Assembly: GCA_037976565.1 (NCBI GenBank)
Contig: CP137685.1
Span: 16,863,695 to 16,927,694, forward strand
Source of the DNA: Mesocentrotus franciscanus
Taxonomy: Eukaryota > Echinodermata > Echinoidea > Camarodonta > Strongylocentrotidae
Length of the DNA stretch: 64,000 bases
Reading direction: 5' to 3'
Shown here piece by piece: positions 30,722 to 52,443 of this stretch. The notes beneath the pieces were generated by a model. The model ran no database searches, was not told the origin of the DNA, and saw only the letters and a program-made list of their open reading frames with translations. The stretch's first letter is position 1; every line of letters begins with the position of its first letter. The position numbers were made by a program, and so were the translations under genes.

Positions 30722-33700
30722 TGGTCATCTGAGTTATCATTCCTAAAGTCCCTGACTGGAAAAGTAAGGAAATTTATTTTTCAAATATTTCCTGATTTCA
30801 AGGATTTAACTGGGAACCCCTGCTAAACATCATTCAGAGGGGTACCATTTAACATATCAAATTGCAAATGAAAGTGACTGAAAGTATTTCAAAATGCTTT
30901 TCAAGATAATTGTTTCACACAAAGTGATTATTGTGGAGTCAACTGTGCATTGAAAGATAATTTGCCTCTTTTAAAAACTTATGTAAGACACTATAACAGA
31001 GACACAGCAATTATCTTAATAAATCCATGTGATCGTCTAATTTACATCAAAACTCCTAAAAAGTTCAAAAGTAACGTGAAGTTGTCATTCAACACTTTCC
31101 TAACCCTATTCAAATGAACTTGTAAAGTCCTTTTATCTTTTACCCAAACAAAGCAAATTACATAACTATGACTTATAAGAGTGGACCAAACTGCAGTATT
31201 TACATGTTTTATAAACAAATCCAAATACAGGCTATGCCACTTATCCAATACATGTATTTATGTTTTAACATTGTTAGGTCATTCTTGCCTATTCTGTACA
31301 TGCAATTGTCACATAAACACATCATTGTGGCATAGCTTTATCTTTATGATGCACATAAACCAATAATTCACAATTTAGAAAATGAACATTATCAACGTAC
31401 GTAACTCTTAGAGAAAATACAACTGTTTTGACATATCAGGTAATAATAGTAAAAAATAGTATCATGGACATATATGGTGCTTAATACACAAGCACTTTAC
31501 AACATACATGTACTAATAACCAGATTCTTGCCCACACACCTGCAGCATTCCCTTGGGGGTATTTCAATCAGCAGCCAATTCACAGGCATGCATCTTACCA
31601 GGTACCCAGGTAAACACCTGGGAGAGGACAGGCAATGGTAAAACAGTGTGTGCAAGCCTAGTCTGAAATAAAAAATGATCGATCGTTCCACTTTGCTATT
31701 AATTAAATTATTCTAAACCTGGGTGAAGAGAAACTATAGTACAGATATTGGAAGTCTATTCAAGTCATTCAAAGAAATTATCACTCATTCATCTTTCAAA
31801 ATAATCAAGTCATGATTTGTAACATTTAATAGTTAAAACTAATTATTACATTATTTTTCTAGGAAACTTAATATCTAATAAATGGTGAAAAGGTTCCCTG
31901 CTTTTTCCCCTTCTGGTATTGTAATATTCCAGGATAATTTTTCACACTATAAAGCCAACCCAGTGGACATACTGTTTGGACAAATCATAAGAGACCAAGT
32001 GCTCTTTTTATGGGCCAATAATAGTCCCACATTTTCACCCTGATTTGAAAATCCTCGACTTTTCCCCGATTGGAAAAAAAAAGGAATTTTCCCTGGGTAG
32101 CTTGGAACTCTTTTCCCTCTTCTTTTCTTTAAGAAAAAAAATGTATATATACATGTACTTTTATCATTTTTCCTCCAGATTCAGCTGTACTCATCGTACA
32201 GCATTAGTAACGAAAAGAAAATGACCTAGATAGAACCATCACACCATCATTCTGAAAAAAAGAATAAAAAGAGGACATGACTGCCACTGGGATGGTGTGG
32301 TAATTGATTCTTGAAATTAAATAGATGACTCGCATCCAATGAATTCCAAATTTGTCTGAGCAGGTGATTTTTCACAAGTTTACTATGTTAGGACTCTAAA
32401 TTCTGATTCAGGCTGGGTTTTTTAAAAAGTACATCTAACGTTATCTGGGGTTCCTCTGACATCTTGGTGACAATAAGCCCAAGTCTTTATTGGCACAACA
32501 TTTAATCGCAGAAATCGACACAGGCAAAAAATTTCTTCCAATTCCTGCATATAACAATTAGATGAAATCAACATTGAAGGGACCATGGAACGAGAACGAT
32601 GCAAAAGGCGACGTTTACAAATTACAATATGTATTTATTGTACATGTAATTGTCTTGTCTTAGTTTGCATTCATTTTATGTCGATAATGTTGGGACATCT
32701 CAGTATAGACCAACAGCCCACAAGACCAACAATCTGGTGGCCCTCAAAAAGTTTTCAGATGACCGAGACTGACATGTCGGTCTCTTGGGCCATTGGCAGG
32801 ATGTCCAGATTTTTAATTTTGAAATTTTTTGAAACTTTGTTTTCAGTAGCTATAAATTGTATAATGTCATTTAATTCAGTGGTCTATGCAAATTTCTTCT
32901 ACCTATCTTGGTTCCTCATATTCTGAAGCTAAATCGTTGAAAACAATTATGACGAACAAATGTCAATAACACACATTTCCAACTCGATATTGATGCCCTT
33001 GTCAATTTTGGTGGACAAATTGAAAGGGTCCTAAAGCTACGCACGTGTATTACACAAATGCAAATCTTGATTTTTAAGCTGAAGGATGGGAATTTCACCC
33101 CAATTGTAATCAAAGATAATTTTACAAAAAAATAAAGGAAAATTACTAATTATTTTTGACAACCTCACTGAGATTCTTGTTGCTCAGTCATATCAGAAGT
33201 TTGGCGCCTTGGGTGTATTTGCGGGGTGGGTAGCATAGCTTTAGGACCCTTTACCATATAAAAAGAAACAGAACTATATAGCATATATATAACATGTACA
33301 AATGTGATGTTAAGGCATATCAGCTATCCTTTAAGGACCAAGCTTCTTTGTATGTATTCCTCATTCATGTCTACAGCATGTATGAATGATCTGGAAAATA
33401 AATAATTTATTTTCCCCCTATCTTTCTTGCAAAGCAAACTTTTTGGATGTAGAAATAGTCTCTTAGCAATGATTTCAAAAAGTTGGCAAAACAAAGTTTA
33501 GAAACTCAAGTTTGATGGATCATACCAGTTATGTTATTATATCAGCTTTGTATTTTTTATTAAACATGAAAGCCTGTCAATGTCCTTGATTCCATTTGTG
33601 TGCACTGAACCGAGCATAATTTTCGGGGTGATTTTGCAGCGTCAAGCTTTCGTATCACTGATTGACCTTTGAGAAAATTATCCCTAGACTCATCAGTTCA

Positions 33701-34419
33701 TCTCCCTATATACTGATACCATCAAGTACATTGCTCTAACAGTCCTTGAAATATTGAGATGAGGCTAAAACAAACAAAAAAATCAGGTACATTCACATCT
33801 ACGACCTTTGACCTAATAACCCTAAAAATCTTATTTTCTATGTTACTTCAGATAACTAGGCTAAAAACCTGTAATTTTCATAGTAATCGGCCTCTGTGAT
33901 CTTCAAACTTCGACCTACTTATCTCCACTTCTACTTACATGACCTTCCTTAAATTATTCATACCTCAAATGGTTCTTGGGATATCATATTGCAATTACAG
34001 GAAAAGCGGGACAGGAGGAACCCCCCCCCCAAAAAAAAAATGCTCGCAGCCACCTTCTGTCAAGAAATATTGCTGGTATAGTAGAGCACACACAAGAAAT
34101 CTTATGCTGTAGCGGATGCAGTGACATAGAGTTGCTAAATGCAAAGCATCTTCCTCTAGGGGATACAATAAAATGAGAGATATCATCAATCAAACTTTAG
34201 TTTTCAAATTTTTTTTTTTGTTGTTGTTGCTTAGTTTACATATGACAATTTATGGAAAAATTCAAGATGCTCTAGATGTATTTGCCTGTTTTCATCATTT
34301 TCATTATTCTGTTGGCCAAGATCTGAAGGAATCTAATCAATCTACCCCTTGGCCCCTTCAGTCAAATTTCACCTGTTTGGGGGATCTCTAACCTGTTTTT
34401 TCTAGTAAACTATATAAAC
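30722..34419. other. AT-rich intergenic region, no gene recognised
   Basis: Only short open frames with no protein resemblance. No TIR or tandem repeat of note was detected by eye. Confidence 0.5.
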
Positions 34420-35198
34420 TCTATTACATTTAAAGGGCCTGGTAATTGGTATAATGTTCCATGATTTTTAGTCCCATCTACACTGCATATTTAATACCCA
34501 TGAGAAAAGGGCTTTTGGTCCGAATGAGTTCATCGTTATGACCCCAAAAGGCCCTAAATGCATGTGAACTGCCGAATCATCTACACTTGATTGTCTATTA
34601 GGTGACTATACAGATGGGCTAAAATTGATCATAAAAACTATGAATATATACAGATATATATATACATAAATGTGTTGAGGAAGTTCATATCAAAGTTCAC
34701 GGTTGAAAAAAAAAAAAGTTTTATAGATTAACCTGGAAATGTTTCCTTTCACAAAGACAGTATATACCATAAGTTTTTATCTGATGAATTATTCTTCCTG
34801 CAATATCTCCTAAATGCTGCAAATGTTTATCTCCTTGCTTCGTCCACTCCCATTTTCTGACAAAGAGACATAGTCCATTAAATCATTACATAAGGACAAT
34901 AAGAATGAAAGGGGGAAGCAAGATGGAGTAAGATCCTAAATATTGTATGATCATCTTCTCTGATAACCAGATGTCCTTTGACCTTTGATTGCTTCTGGCT
35001 TGGATAATGAGGTTGCTGAGCAGTTAAAGCAGGACAAATCTCTCATCAATATATTGCTTCTGGCACTCCTCTCCTGTGAACAGATGAAGACATTAATTAA
35101 TTAAAACTTATCCTATTTCATGAAAAAGAATCTCAATATGTGGTATACTGTGTGTTTCCTAAAAAAGGAAACTCAACCACCAAATAAACATTACTAGA

Positions 35199-35204
35199 TT
35201 TATT
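35199..35204 (-). terminator. UBE2D: Candidate poly(A) signal of UBE2D copy A
   Basis: The minus strand reads AATAAA about 830 nt after the stop codon. The hexamer and its surroundings (ACCAAATAAACAT, ACTAGATTTATTGTGAT on the + strand) are conserved at the equivalent place in copy B (58916-58921). Confidence 0.55.
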
Positions 35205-36033
35205 GTGATGTATCATAAGAAACGATTTTTCAAGTTTTAGGCATGGTAGGAAGGAGTCATACATGGTCACATGTTGTCATTTGACCAATTAGATTGGCTA
35301 CATTCTAGAACCCATTTTATATATAAAAATATTGCTTTGAGTGTTAAGGGTTTATAATCATGTAGGTATAGTATAGTCAAAATATCAGCAGCTCAAATGG
35401 AAAACAAGGCAAATAATACTCACTTCTGTTTATGCACTGCTAACACACTTCATAGTTGAAATATATGTAGGTAATCATCTAGTGCCATATTTGTTTTTCT
35501 ACGTAAAAAATTCCTTATCATGGTGTAAAAGAGGATTCCCCATTTCAAAACTTGATCGCTCATATTAAAATGTCAGCAACTGTGACCCCGTGCTATGCAG
35601 GGGTAGCATCAGCGTGCTTGTTTGTGCCTTGGTCGAGATGAAGAAGACATTCATGCGCTTCTAATCTTTGAGAAGTAAACAATTTTCAGTCACCTAATTT
35701 ATACTTGCGCAAATTTATCTAACTACAAAGATCCACACATTTACATTCTATAAAACAAATAAGACATAGCTCTAAATTCTTCTATTAGAAACGATTATCA
35801 TATCCGTTCAGAATGGCAAAACTTGGTCCACTCTGCGTTGCAAGTTTCACATAATTCTCTCATGTTACATTTGTGATTTTTTTTTTAAAGGGCACTCGGA
35901 GCAATATATGTTTTGTAAGAAAGTTCACTGAAAGAAAAGCCATGTTTTGTACTTCCTGATTATTTAGTATTTCTTTACAATCAATATTTTTCTTCTCACC
36001 TTAATGTTGAAAAAATGTTGTAAAGTAGTGAGG

Positions 36034-44982
<8,949 letters not shown>

Positions 44983-45889
44983 ACCGTATCAGAGGATGTA
45001 TGGTTGAACACAAAAGTGAGAACCGGATATTTTCTGGACACAATGAACAAAACCTCCAGATCTTTTGAGGAATAAATAGGTCTAGTTTAGTGGATATTCA
45101 GGCTTAGCCTTTGGTTTCAATTCTGCGACGACAAATTCACGAACATGAATCGACGTTCTCTAACTGCATATATGTGCACTATACATGCAGTATATAGTAT
45201 ATAGCGCTACAGCGTAGCATGCATTGTGCAAAAAACGCACAGCGCGTGCAGATAGCATTTATATGTACGTATGAATACTCTTTTGCTGGCTGACGATATC
45301 TATAGCGCATGCATAATAGCAAGCTGTACATGTAGCTTCTGTTGAGGCCGGCCTAGCCCGATGCGGGGACTAACGGCCTCTATGCTTTTTATAAGCGGCG
45401 CGCGCGTGGCGGCGCTATAGATGCAGTACGTACGTTGATATTATGACAAAGGCCTTAGATAAACAAGACATTTCAGTACAACGGGCTTCCGTAAGACCCT
45501 CGCTGTGCGCGGATTATCGAGAGAAGCCCAAAACGGTACAATCTCCCGGGAAAACAATGGTCGTGATAGAAAGCGTGCCATGAATTGCGTAGAACATGGC
45601 CTGGACTACCCTAAACTCGAAAAAACTGAGGAGACTGTGCATAAATTTGCAGCGATATGGGTGCTTTTGACCTAGCTCAGTCTAAAAAATGTCAACTGCC
45701 ATGCATACAGGTTAATACGCAAAGTCGAGTCTTTTCAGAACCAATGTCCTATTATACCATGGACCTACTACGAAGTCCATGATTATACCCACTGACCTCT
45801 AGTGCATGGTCCTACCCTTAGAATCTCTTCGGTATAATCGATGTGAAATGGGATTTAACATGTAATTTAAACTTACAGCTACTGCCCAC
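44983..45889 (-). promoter_or_regulatory. 5' flank of UBE2D copy A
   Basis: This region should contain the 5' UTR and promoter because it directly precedes the start codon. It is relatively CpG-rich near 45350-45420 (GGCGCGCGCGTGGCGGCGC). No TATA box with confident spacing was assigned. Confidence 0.4.
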
Positions 45890-48380
45890 ACTTTTTGAAG
45901 TATCCCCAAAGTGCCCCTTTTTACTTTGTAAGAAGTGCCCCTTCCCCTTCTAATAAGTAGCCCTTTCACCTCTGATAGTTGACGGTTATTTTAATTGTTG
46001 CAGAGGGAGCTACACAATTTTTTTGTTGTTGAGATCGAGTAATGAAAAACTGAGTGTCAAATTTGAAAGAACATATAATTTAAAGGAGAAGACCATCTTT
46101 GTTTGATCACAATCGGTTCAGAGACGGCTGAAATATCCATACTAATATCCATAAATATAACCATTTCTAATATATTTGTGGGGCACCACAAATATTCGAT
46201 AATTTTGAACGGGCCGTTGAAAGATGAGATTGAGATAGCGCCTTATACGTTTTATTCCAGCAAATGCCAATGTTTGCTTTTTGTTGGCTTTTTCGTGTTG
46301 GTTATAAGCACAACCAGCCGGCCCGTGTATTGTTGTTATTAGTCAATTAATTAATTAAAGGTCACCGTAGCCCCTTCCCCTTCTGATAAGTGCCCCTTTA
46401 AAAAAAATCTCTGATGAGAGTCCCTTTTCATTTCTAAAGTGCTCATTTTCACTCTGATAATTGCCCTTTTTACTTTGACATGTGCCCCTTTTCCTTCTGA
46501 TAAGTGCCCAATTTTCTTGTCATAAGTGCCCCTTTTCCTTTTCATTAATGTCCCTTTTCACCTCTCACAAATGCCCCTATTAAAATCTGATAGGTGCCCC
46601 TTTTCCATTCTCATAACTGCCCTTTTTCATTTCTTGTGAGTGCCCCTTTTCAGGTGCGAGAAAAGCCCCATTTTCACCTGGGATAATTGCCCTTTTTACT
46701 TTGCCAGGTGCTCCTTTTCTTTACTTATTAAGTGTCCATTTCCCTTTTATTTAAGATGCACCATTTTCCTTTCTCCATCGTGAACATCCGCCCCTAATCT
46801 AGCTAAAGTGACATATATAGAGCAACATTTTCTTTAATTTCCCGAAACAGATCGTTCGCTACGCTCGCTCGCATTTATAGTTGATATGATTTTGTTACTG
46901 TATTTAAGGTCTTTTCAGTCTTACATGATTCGATTTTTCTTTATAGGATGTATTTTTTCGCACTCCGGGGCTCGCTTCACTTGCTCGCAAATTAATATTC
47001 AGACCATCACACCCAACTGCAAAGTATAATGATGCTTAAGCAGTATCTTGGACCATGTAAAGAGGTAAAAATATTAAAACCATCCCTGGTAGTTTAATCA
47101 CAATAATGACAATGTAGGGGTATATACCAATGTCTTCAAATTGTATATTTTTAAAAGTTTTTTTAGTAGTTTTTTTAGTTTTAGGTACTCCCTCCCCTTC
47201 ACTTTGAAAGACGCTCAGCCGCCCCTGGTTATAATTTATTCCCCTATAGTAATGACTTTGAAATTGGGTCAAATGTGAAATTTCGAGACATGGGTTACCA
47301 TGAAATATGCTCGAAGTTAAAGCTGCATGGGAAAATATCGCATAAGTTTACAGCAATTCGGCTGCTTTTGGCCTTGGAAAATATCTTAACTGCCATACCT
47401 TTCCATTTCTATTGAGTACCCCTTCTCAGGACTCAGGTGCAGGAGTGTCCCTAATTACCGCCTATGATAAGTGTCTCATTCCCCTCTGTCAATTGCCCCT
47501 ATTAAAATCTGACAGATGCCCCTTTTTCTTTTGACAATTTCCCTTTTCCTTTATAGTAAGTGCCCTTCCCATTTTAATGAGTGCTCCTTTTCACCTTTCG
47601 AAAAGTGTTCCTTTTATTTTGACACGTGCCTTCTGTCCTTTTCTAATAAGTGCCATTTTCCTTTTCAATAGAAGCCCCTTACCCTTCTCACCTCTGATAG
47701 GTGCCCCTTTTCACCTCTGATAATTGCCCTTTTTGCTTTGACACATGCTCCTTTTCTTTTCTAAATAGTGTCATTTTTCCTTCTGGTAAGTGCCCCTTTA
47801 TCCTTTCTCCAAAACATGTGCCTTTACTTCATTTCACGTGACTAAGAGCAACCCTTTTTTCTTGAATGTTCCTTTAAAGCTAGATTACTATGCTCGCTCG
47901 CATGTATAGTTGATGTAATTAGGTACTAATAACTTACTAAAGGCCTTTTCAGTATTTCATGATGAGATTGTGCTGAAGACTTCATATGATTTTTGTCCTC
48001 TTTATATAATCAAATTGGTCGCAATTATTATGACCTCACAAATCTTCTTTTTTTTTTGCTCGCTCGCTTGCAAATGAATATGAAGACCATCACACCAAAT
48101 TGCAAACTATGATGCTTAAGCAGTATCTTTGACCATAATAAATTATAAAGAGAGAAACAACAAAATATTGAAATTATCCCTGGTACGTAATGTATTAATC
48201 ACAAAACGTAGGGGGTATATATTATATACCAATGTCTAAAATGTTATGTATAAAATTGTATACTATAGTTTCCCCTTAAGGTTTCCCTTTGTAGATTCTC
48301 CCGCTGTTTTTTTTCTTCAGGAAGACAGTATATCCCTTTTCTGTTGGTGCCCCCCTCCCACTTTGGAAGACGCTCCGCCA
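45890..48380. repeat. Degenerate AAGTGCCCCTTTTC minisatellite in a duplicated ~1-kb unit
   Basis: Two arrays of ~22-30-bp units built around GTGCCCCTTTTCNTTCTGATA (about 45900-46780 and 47440-47830) are each followed by a related ~450-bp unique segment. The segments share GCTCGCTCGCAT, GACCATCACACC and GATGCTTAAGCAGTATCTT, at about 46860-47240 and 47885-48380. This is a tandem duplication of array plus flank, later diverged. Frames here are repeat-derived. Confidence 0.75.
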
Positions 48381-48539
48381 CCCCTGGTTACTTTAATCTT
48401 TCTTTTTTAATTTTTTTAATGTCTTTCTGTTTGCTTGAATATCAGGACAATTTTGAGTAAAAAAGAAACTTTTAACAAATCCAATTACCATTTTATGTGT
48501 TTCCTTTAATCTTTAATTGTTTTGTGTATCCTAGATCCG

Positions 48540-49545
48540 ATCAGTATGGTGACCCGACACATGCTCCGGCGACGATTGCTCCGGTGACAAATGCTCCGAC
48601 GTCAAATGCTCCTCCGACAGTTGCTCCTCCGACAGTTGCTCCGCCGACAATTGCTCCGCCGACAATTGCTCCGCCGACATTTGCTCCGCCGACAATTGCT
48701 CCACCGACAAATGCCCCGCCGACAATTGCTCCGCCGACAATAAATATTGCTCCTCTGACATGAAAATTGTTCCGCCGTTATTGGTCCTCAAAAAAAGGAA
48801 AACTGGCCCGTGGAAGACAAAATAATGCTCCTACGAAAAATGCTTCGCCGACAATATTTCTTTCATAGGTTATTGTTTTTTTAAGTTTTTTAATTTTGAC
48901 TTGTTTTGTTGTTGTTATTCAGGGCCGTAGATGCGTTTTAATTGCCCGATCAGGCGACACTAATGGAAAAAAAAGTGATAAACCCTTTGCGAAAGACGCT
49001 TTTATTATCTTTTATTCGGAAGGAGCAGGTGCAGAAGCCTTTAAGAAATAGATAAACTTTTCTAAACCTTGAATCGACCTTCTTTCAACAAATAGTGATT
49101 TTTTTCTTGAGCACAATATCATTTAAGGCCAGGCGCGTACGCCCCCCTCACTTGTTTTTCAAGTGTAAAAAAGAAAAGAGAAGAAATTGGGGCTAAACGG
49201 TGAAAAAACTGACCTTACTCACCCCCCCCCCCCTCCTCCTCCCAACTGAACAAAATATCGGTCGGTATAATTTTCCAATTTCCGGGACAAAAAAGTGCTC
49301 TTTTACGGGGCACTCCTGATACGTCGGCGGAGCATTTGTCTTTAACGGGGTACTTTTGGGGAACGGAGAGCAATAATTATTGTCGTAGTTATATAGTTAT
49401 TGGCGGAGCAATTGTCGGCGGAGCAATTGTCGGCGGAGCAAATGTCGGTGGAGCATATGTCGGCGGAGCAAAATAATGTCGCGGAGCAATTGTCGCTTTT
49501 TACGGAGTAACTGTCGGGGGAGCAATCGTCGGCGGAGCATGTGTC
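48540..49545. repeat. Inverted 15-bp minisatellite (arms separated by ~550 bp)
   Basis: The left arm (about 48550-48760) is a head-to-tail run of the 15-mer GCTCCGCCGACAATT with variants. The right arm (about 49325-49545) is the reverse-complement array. The outer ends match as well (CGACACATGCTCC and GGAGCATGTGTC). The long frame reading PPTIA repeats in the left arm is produced by the 15-bp period and is not a gene. Confidence 0.85.
49132..49310 (+). mobile_element. Left part of a hAT-like element
   Basis: CAGGCGCGTACGC and the following ~180 bp (AACTGAACAAAATATCGG, TCGGTATAATTTTCCAATTT) match the left half of the complete element at 57009-57438. The right half is missing. It lies in the spacer of the inverted minisatellite. 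Confidence 0.65.
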
Positions 49546-50109
49546 ATGGATTCATCAGTGTGCATGAACGTTTTAAAATTCCTCGTACATTTGAAGTCCT
49601 TTCTTTGTAGAGTTTGATTTGGAATACTATATTTTATATAGTCTATTACATTTACGCATATTATTTACATTTCTCTTTTTTTATGAATTGAAGATGCTGA
49701 TTTATAAAAAGAAATAAAGCAGATGACATAAATTTTTACGATTCGTGAAATTCCTGCCAAATAATTATTGCAGCGATCGCTCATTACATTTAAAGCTCAT
49801 GAAAGCCGGGGCGGCAGGTCTGGATCCCATCTACACTGCATATTTCACAAAGACAGTATACCATTAGTTTTTTCTGATGATTTATATACTCTTGATCCTG
49901 CAATATCTCCAAATGCTGCAAATGTTTATCTCTTTGCTTCGTCCACTCCCATTTTCTGACAAAGAGACATAGTCCATTAAATCATGACATAAGGCCCAAA
50001 CAAAAAAGTTGTTTGGTTGTCCTCGACCGCCCGTTCGTCATTTTCGGGCCGCTCGTATTTCTTGTTTTTTTTTGGTGGGGGGCGGGGGGAGCAATTTCAA
50101 AGGCCAAAC

Positions 50110-51246
50110 CAGGCGCGGATCCAGGATTTCTTAGGGGGGCCCAAAGTTTGGGGGGGGGGGCAGAAAGAAAAAAAAATCCGCATCACCATCACCGTACTCT
50201 TACATGGAAGCCCTGTTGAACGTTAGGGCATTTAAATACGGTCAGATGAGCATATTTTTATACCTTATTTGTGGAAGGACACTATAATTGGCGTGGGGTC
50301 CAGAGGGCGTAGCCCCCAGAAGCTCAGGAGTTTTAGGCATTAATTTACCGTCAGCTGAGCATCCAGGGGTCCGCCTTAGGGCCCTAGGTGGGATCCAGAG
50401 GGCAGAGCCCCCGGAAGCTCAAGGGTTTTAGGCATTTAATTACGGTCAGATGAGCTTATTTTGATACGTTATTTGTGACACTGGCAGGTCACTAATTGGC
50501 GTGGGGTCCAGGGGGCGGAGCCCCCGCAAGCTCAGGGGTTTTAAGCATTAAATTACGGTCAGATGAGCATCCAGGGACCCACCTTAGGGCCCTAGGTGGA
50601 GTCCAGGGGGCAGAGCCCCCGGAAGCTCATGGGTTTTAGGCATTTAATTACAGCCAGATGAGCTTATTTTAATACCTTATTCGTGACACTGGCAGGTCAC
50701 TAATTGGCGTGGGCTCCCCTTTCACTTCCCATCCTTCTCTCTCTTTTAAGTTTGCTGGGGGAGGGGGGCAAGGGCCTTCGGTCCCCCCCCGATCCGGACG
50801 TTGTTGGCCGAATTAATCGCACCTTTTCTTTTCTTCTTCCTCTTTTTTTTGGTTCCCTTTTAGCTCTCCTCTTCCCTTTCCCTTCCCCTTGGCGGGGGAG
50901 AGGCAAGGGCCTTTGCCCCCGATCCACAACTTCTTGGCGGGAAAATCGCAACTGATATCCCCCTTCTTTTCTTTTCTTCTTCCTCTTTATTTCCTTCCCT
51001 TTATCTCCTCTTTTCCTTTTTTCTTTCCCTTTCCTTCCTTCTCTCTCTCTCTTTTCTTTGCTGGGGAGGTAACAGCCTGGGAGGCAATTAAGGCCCTTTC
51101 GGCCCCGATCTTCTTCTTTCCCCCTTTTCTTTTCTGCTTCCTCTTCTTTCTACCCCTTTCTTTCCTCTTTCCCTTTACCTTCTTTTCCTTCTCTCTCTCT
51201 CTTTTTTGCGGGGAGGCCAAGGCCCCCCCCCCTGGATCCGCGCCTG
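50110..51246. mobile_element. 1.1-kb hAT-like element with perfect 8-bp TSD
   Basis: Termini CAGGCGCGGATCCAGG and, inverted, CAGGCGCGGATCCAGG are flanked by GGCCAAAC on both sides (50102-50109, 51247-51254). The interior is a ~210-bp tandem unit plus a pyrimidine-rich stretch with CCCTTTTCTTTTCTTC-type text. The two long frames in the pyrimidine part (Phe/Leu/Pro-rich or Lys/Glu/Arg-rich) reflect composition. Confidence 0.87.
50280..50705 (+). repeat. Two tandem ~210-bp units inside the hAT-like element
   Basis: Each unit contains ATTGGCGTGGGGTCCAG, CGGAGCCCCCG-type text, GGGGTTTTAGGCATTTAATT and ACGGTCAGATGAGC. Related pieces occur at 52577-52700 and, inverted, at 26698-26875. Confidence 0.8.
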
Positions 51247-51954
51247 GGCCAAACATACCATTTTATGCATGTTCCAAGGATCAAAATGTGTCCCGTCGCC
51301 AATTTGGTCTTTTAACACCATCCCCCAGTACGCAATTCTGTCTTACACAATGTTCAATATTTGTATAGACTTCGCACCCGATGAGACTATTAAAAGGACT
51401 GAATAAAAATGTACCGTACACGCAATGAATGTTATATTTATACTAAAAAAGTAGAGTGAGAAAAATATTTAAAAAACCACTTATGTTTGATATTTTTCGA
51501 AATTATTTCACAACAACATCATTAATATTAATTCAAACATTATTTAAAGCAATGTTTGCTGCATTCAGCACGAGAAAATTGGGTTTATATTATATTTATA
51601 TTTATATTTTCACGTATACGTTTTTAACCAAACTCGCACTTCAACGCAACGCTGTTTTGCTTTGCAACACAACCCAAATGGCGACTATAATTATACAGTG
51701 TCTGCCCGTTGCAAGCTCGGTAAAAACATTTTTATTTGACCGAGTTTGCCGTGTTGCTACACAATCAACAATATCATATTTGTACAAATATTGAGAATCT
51801 CCCGGAGAAAGATGAGCTCAAAATTATAAGTGTTAAAGTAGGTGAGAGCAAAGTACGCCGGGTAGTGACATCGGCTTGGATGAGTCAATCTCAACGCTAC
51901 AGGATTCCTGTGGCCGTGGCAGAGTGCATGATGATGTGGTGCTGGTCGTATCCG

Positions 51955-52430
51955 GACACCTACCCCCTGGACATCCCCCGGATAACCACCCCTAGGATAA
52001 CCACCCTCTAGGACAACTACTTTACCCCCTAGGAAAATTACCCCCTAGGGCAACCACCCTCTAGGACGACTACCTCTAGGACAACTACACCCGGACAACT
52101 ACCCCCGGACAACTACCCCCTAGGACAACTACCCCCGGACAACTACCCCCAGACAACTACCCCTAGGACAACTACCCCCGGGCAACTACCTAGAGGATGG
52201 TTGTCGTAGGGGGTAGTTGTCTGGGAGTAGTTGTCCGGGGGGAGTTGTTCAAGAAGGTAGTTGTCCTAGGTGGTAGTTGTCCGGGGGTAGTTGACCTAGG
52301 GGGTAGTCGTCCTAGAGGGTGGTTGCCCTAGGGGGTAGTTGTCCTAGGGGGTAGTTGTCCTAGAGGGTGGTTATCCTAGGGGTGGTTATCCGGGGTGGTT
52401 GTCCAGGGGGTAGGTGTAGGTGGTAGGTGT
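51955..52430. repeat. Palindromic 17-18-bp minisatellite (~230-bp arms, almost no spacer)
   Basis: The left arm is a run of CCCCTAGGACAACTA-type units. The right arm is the reverse-complement run, and the order of unit variants is mirrored (outer GGATAACCACCCCTAGG and GGGCAACCACCCTCTAGG each have their partner). The centre is near 52190-52200. This is a true long palindrome able to extrude a cruciform. Confidence 0.88.
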
Positions 52431-52443
52431 TGGTACCACCCGT

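Noticed and set aside
48550..48760. CRISPR-like array
   Set aside because: The units are contiguous 15-mers without unique spacers, in an animal genome, and are mirrored by an inverted array.
48497..48791. Proline/threonine-rich or glutamate/leucine-rich repeat protein
   Set aside because: The frames are open on both strands only because the minisatellite period is 15 bp. There is no start context, splice site or non-repeat domain.
50704..51368. Long hydrophobic (Phe/Leu/Pro) or basic open frames
   Set aside because: They lie in a pyrimidine-rich interior of a hAT-like element. The frames reflect composition and also open on the opposite strand.
51736..52011. Exon-like frame at 51800-51960 next to the palindrome
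   Set aside because: Reasonable composition (VKVGESKVRRVVTSAW) but no recognised family, and it runs into the minisatellite. Left unannotated.
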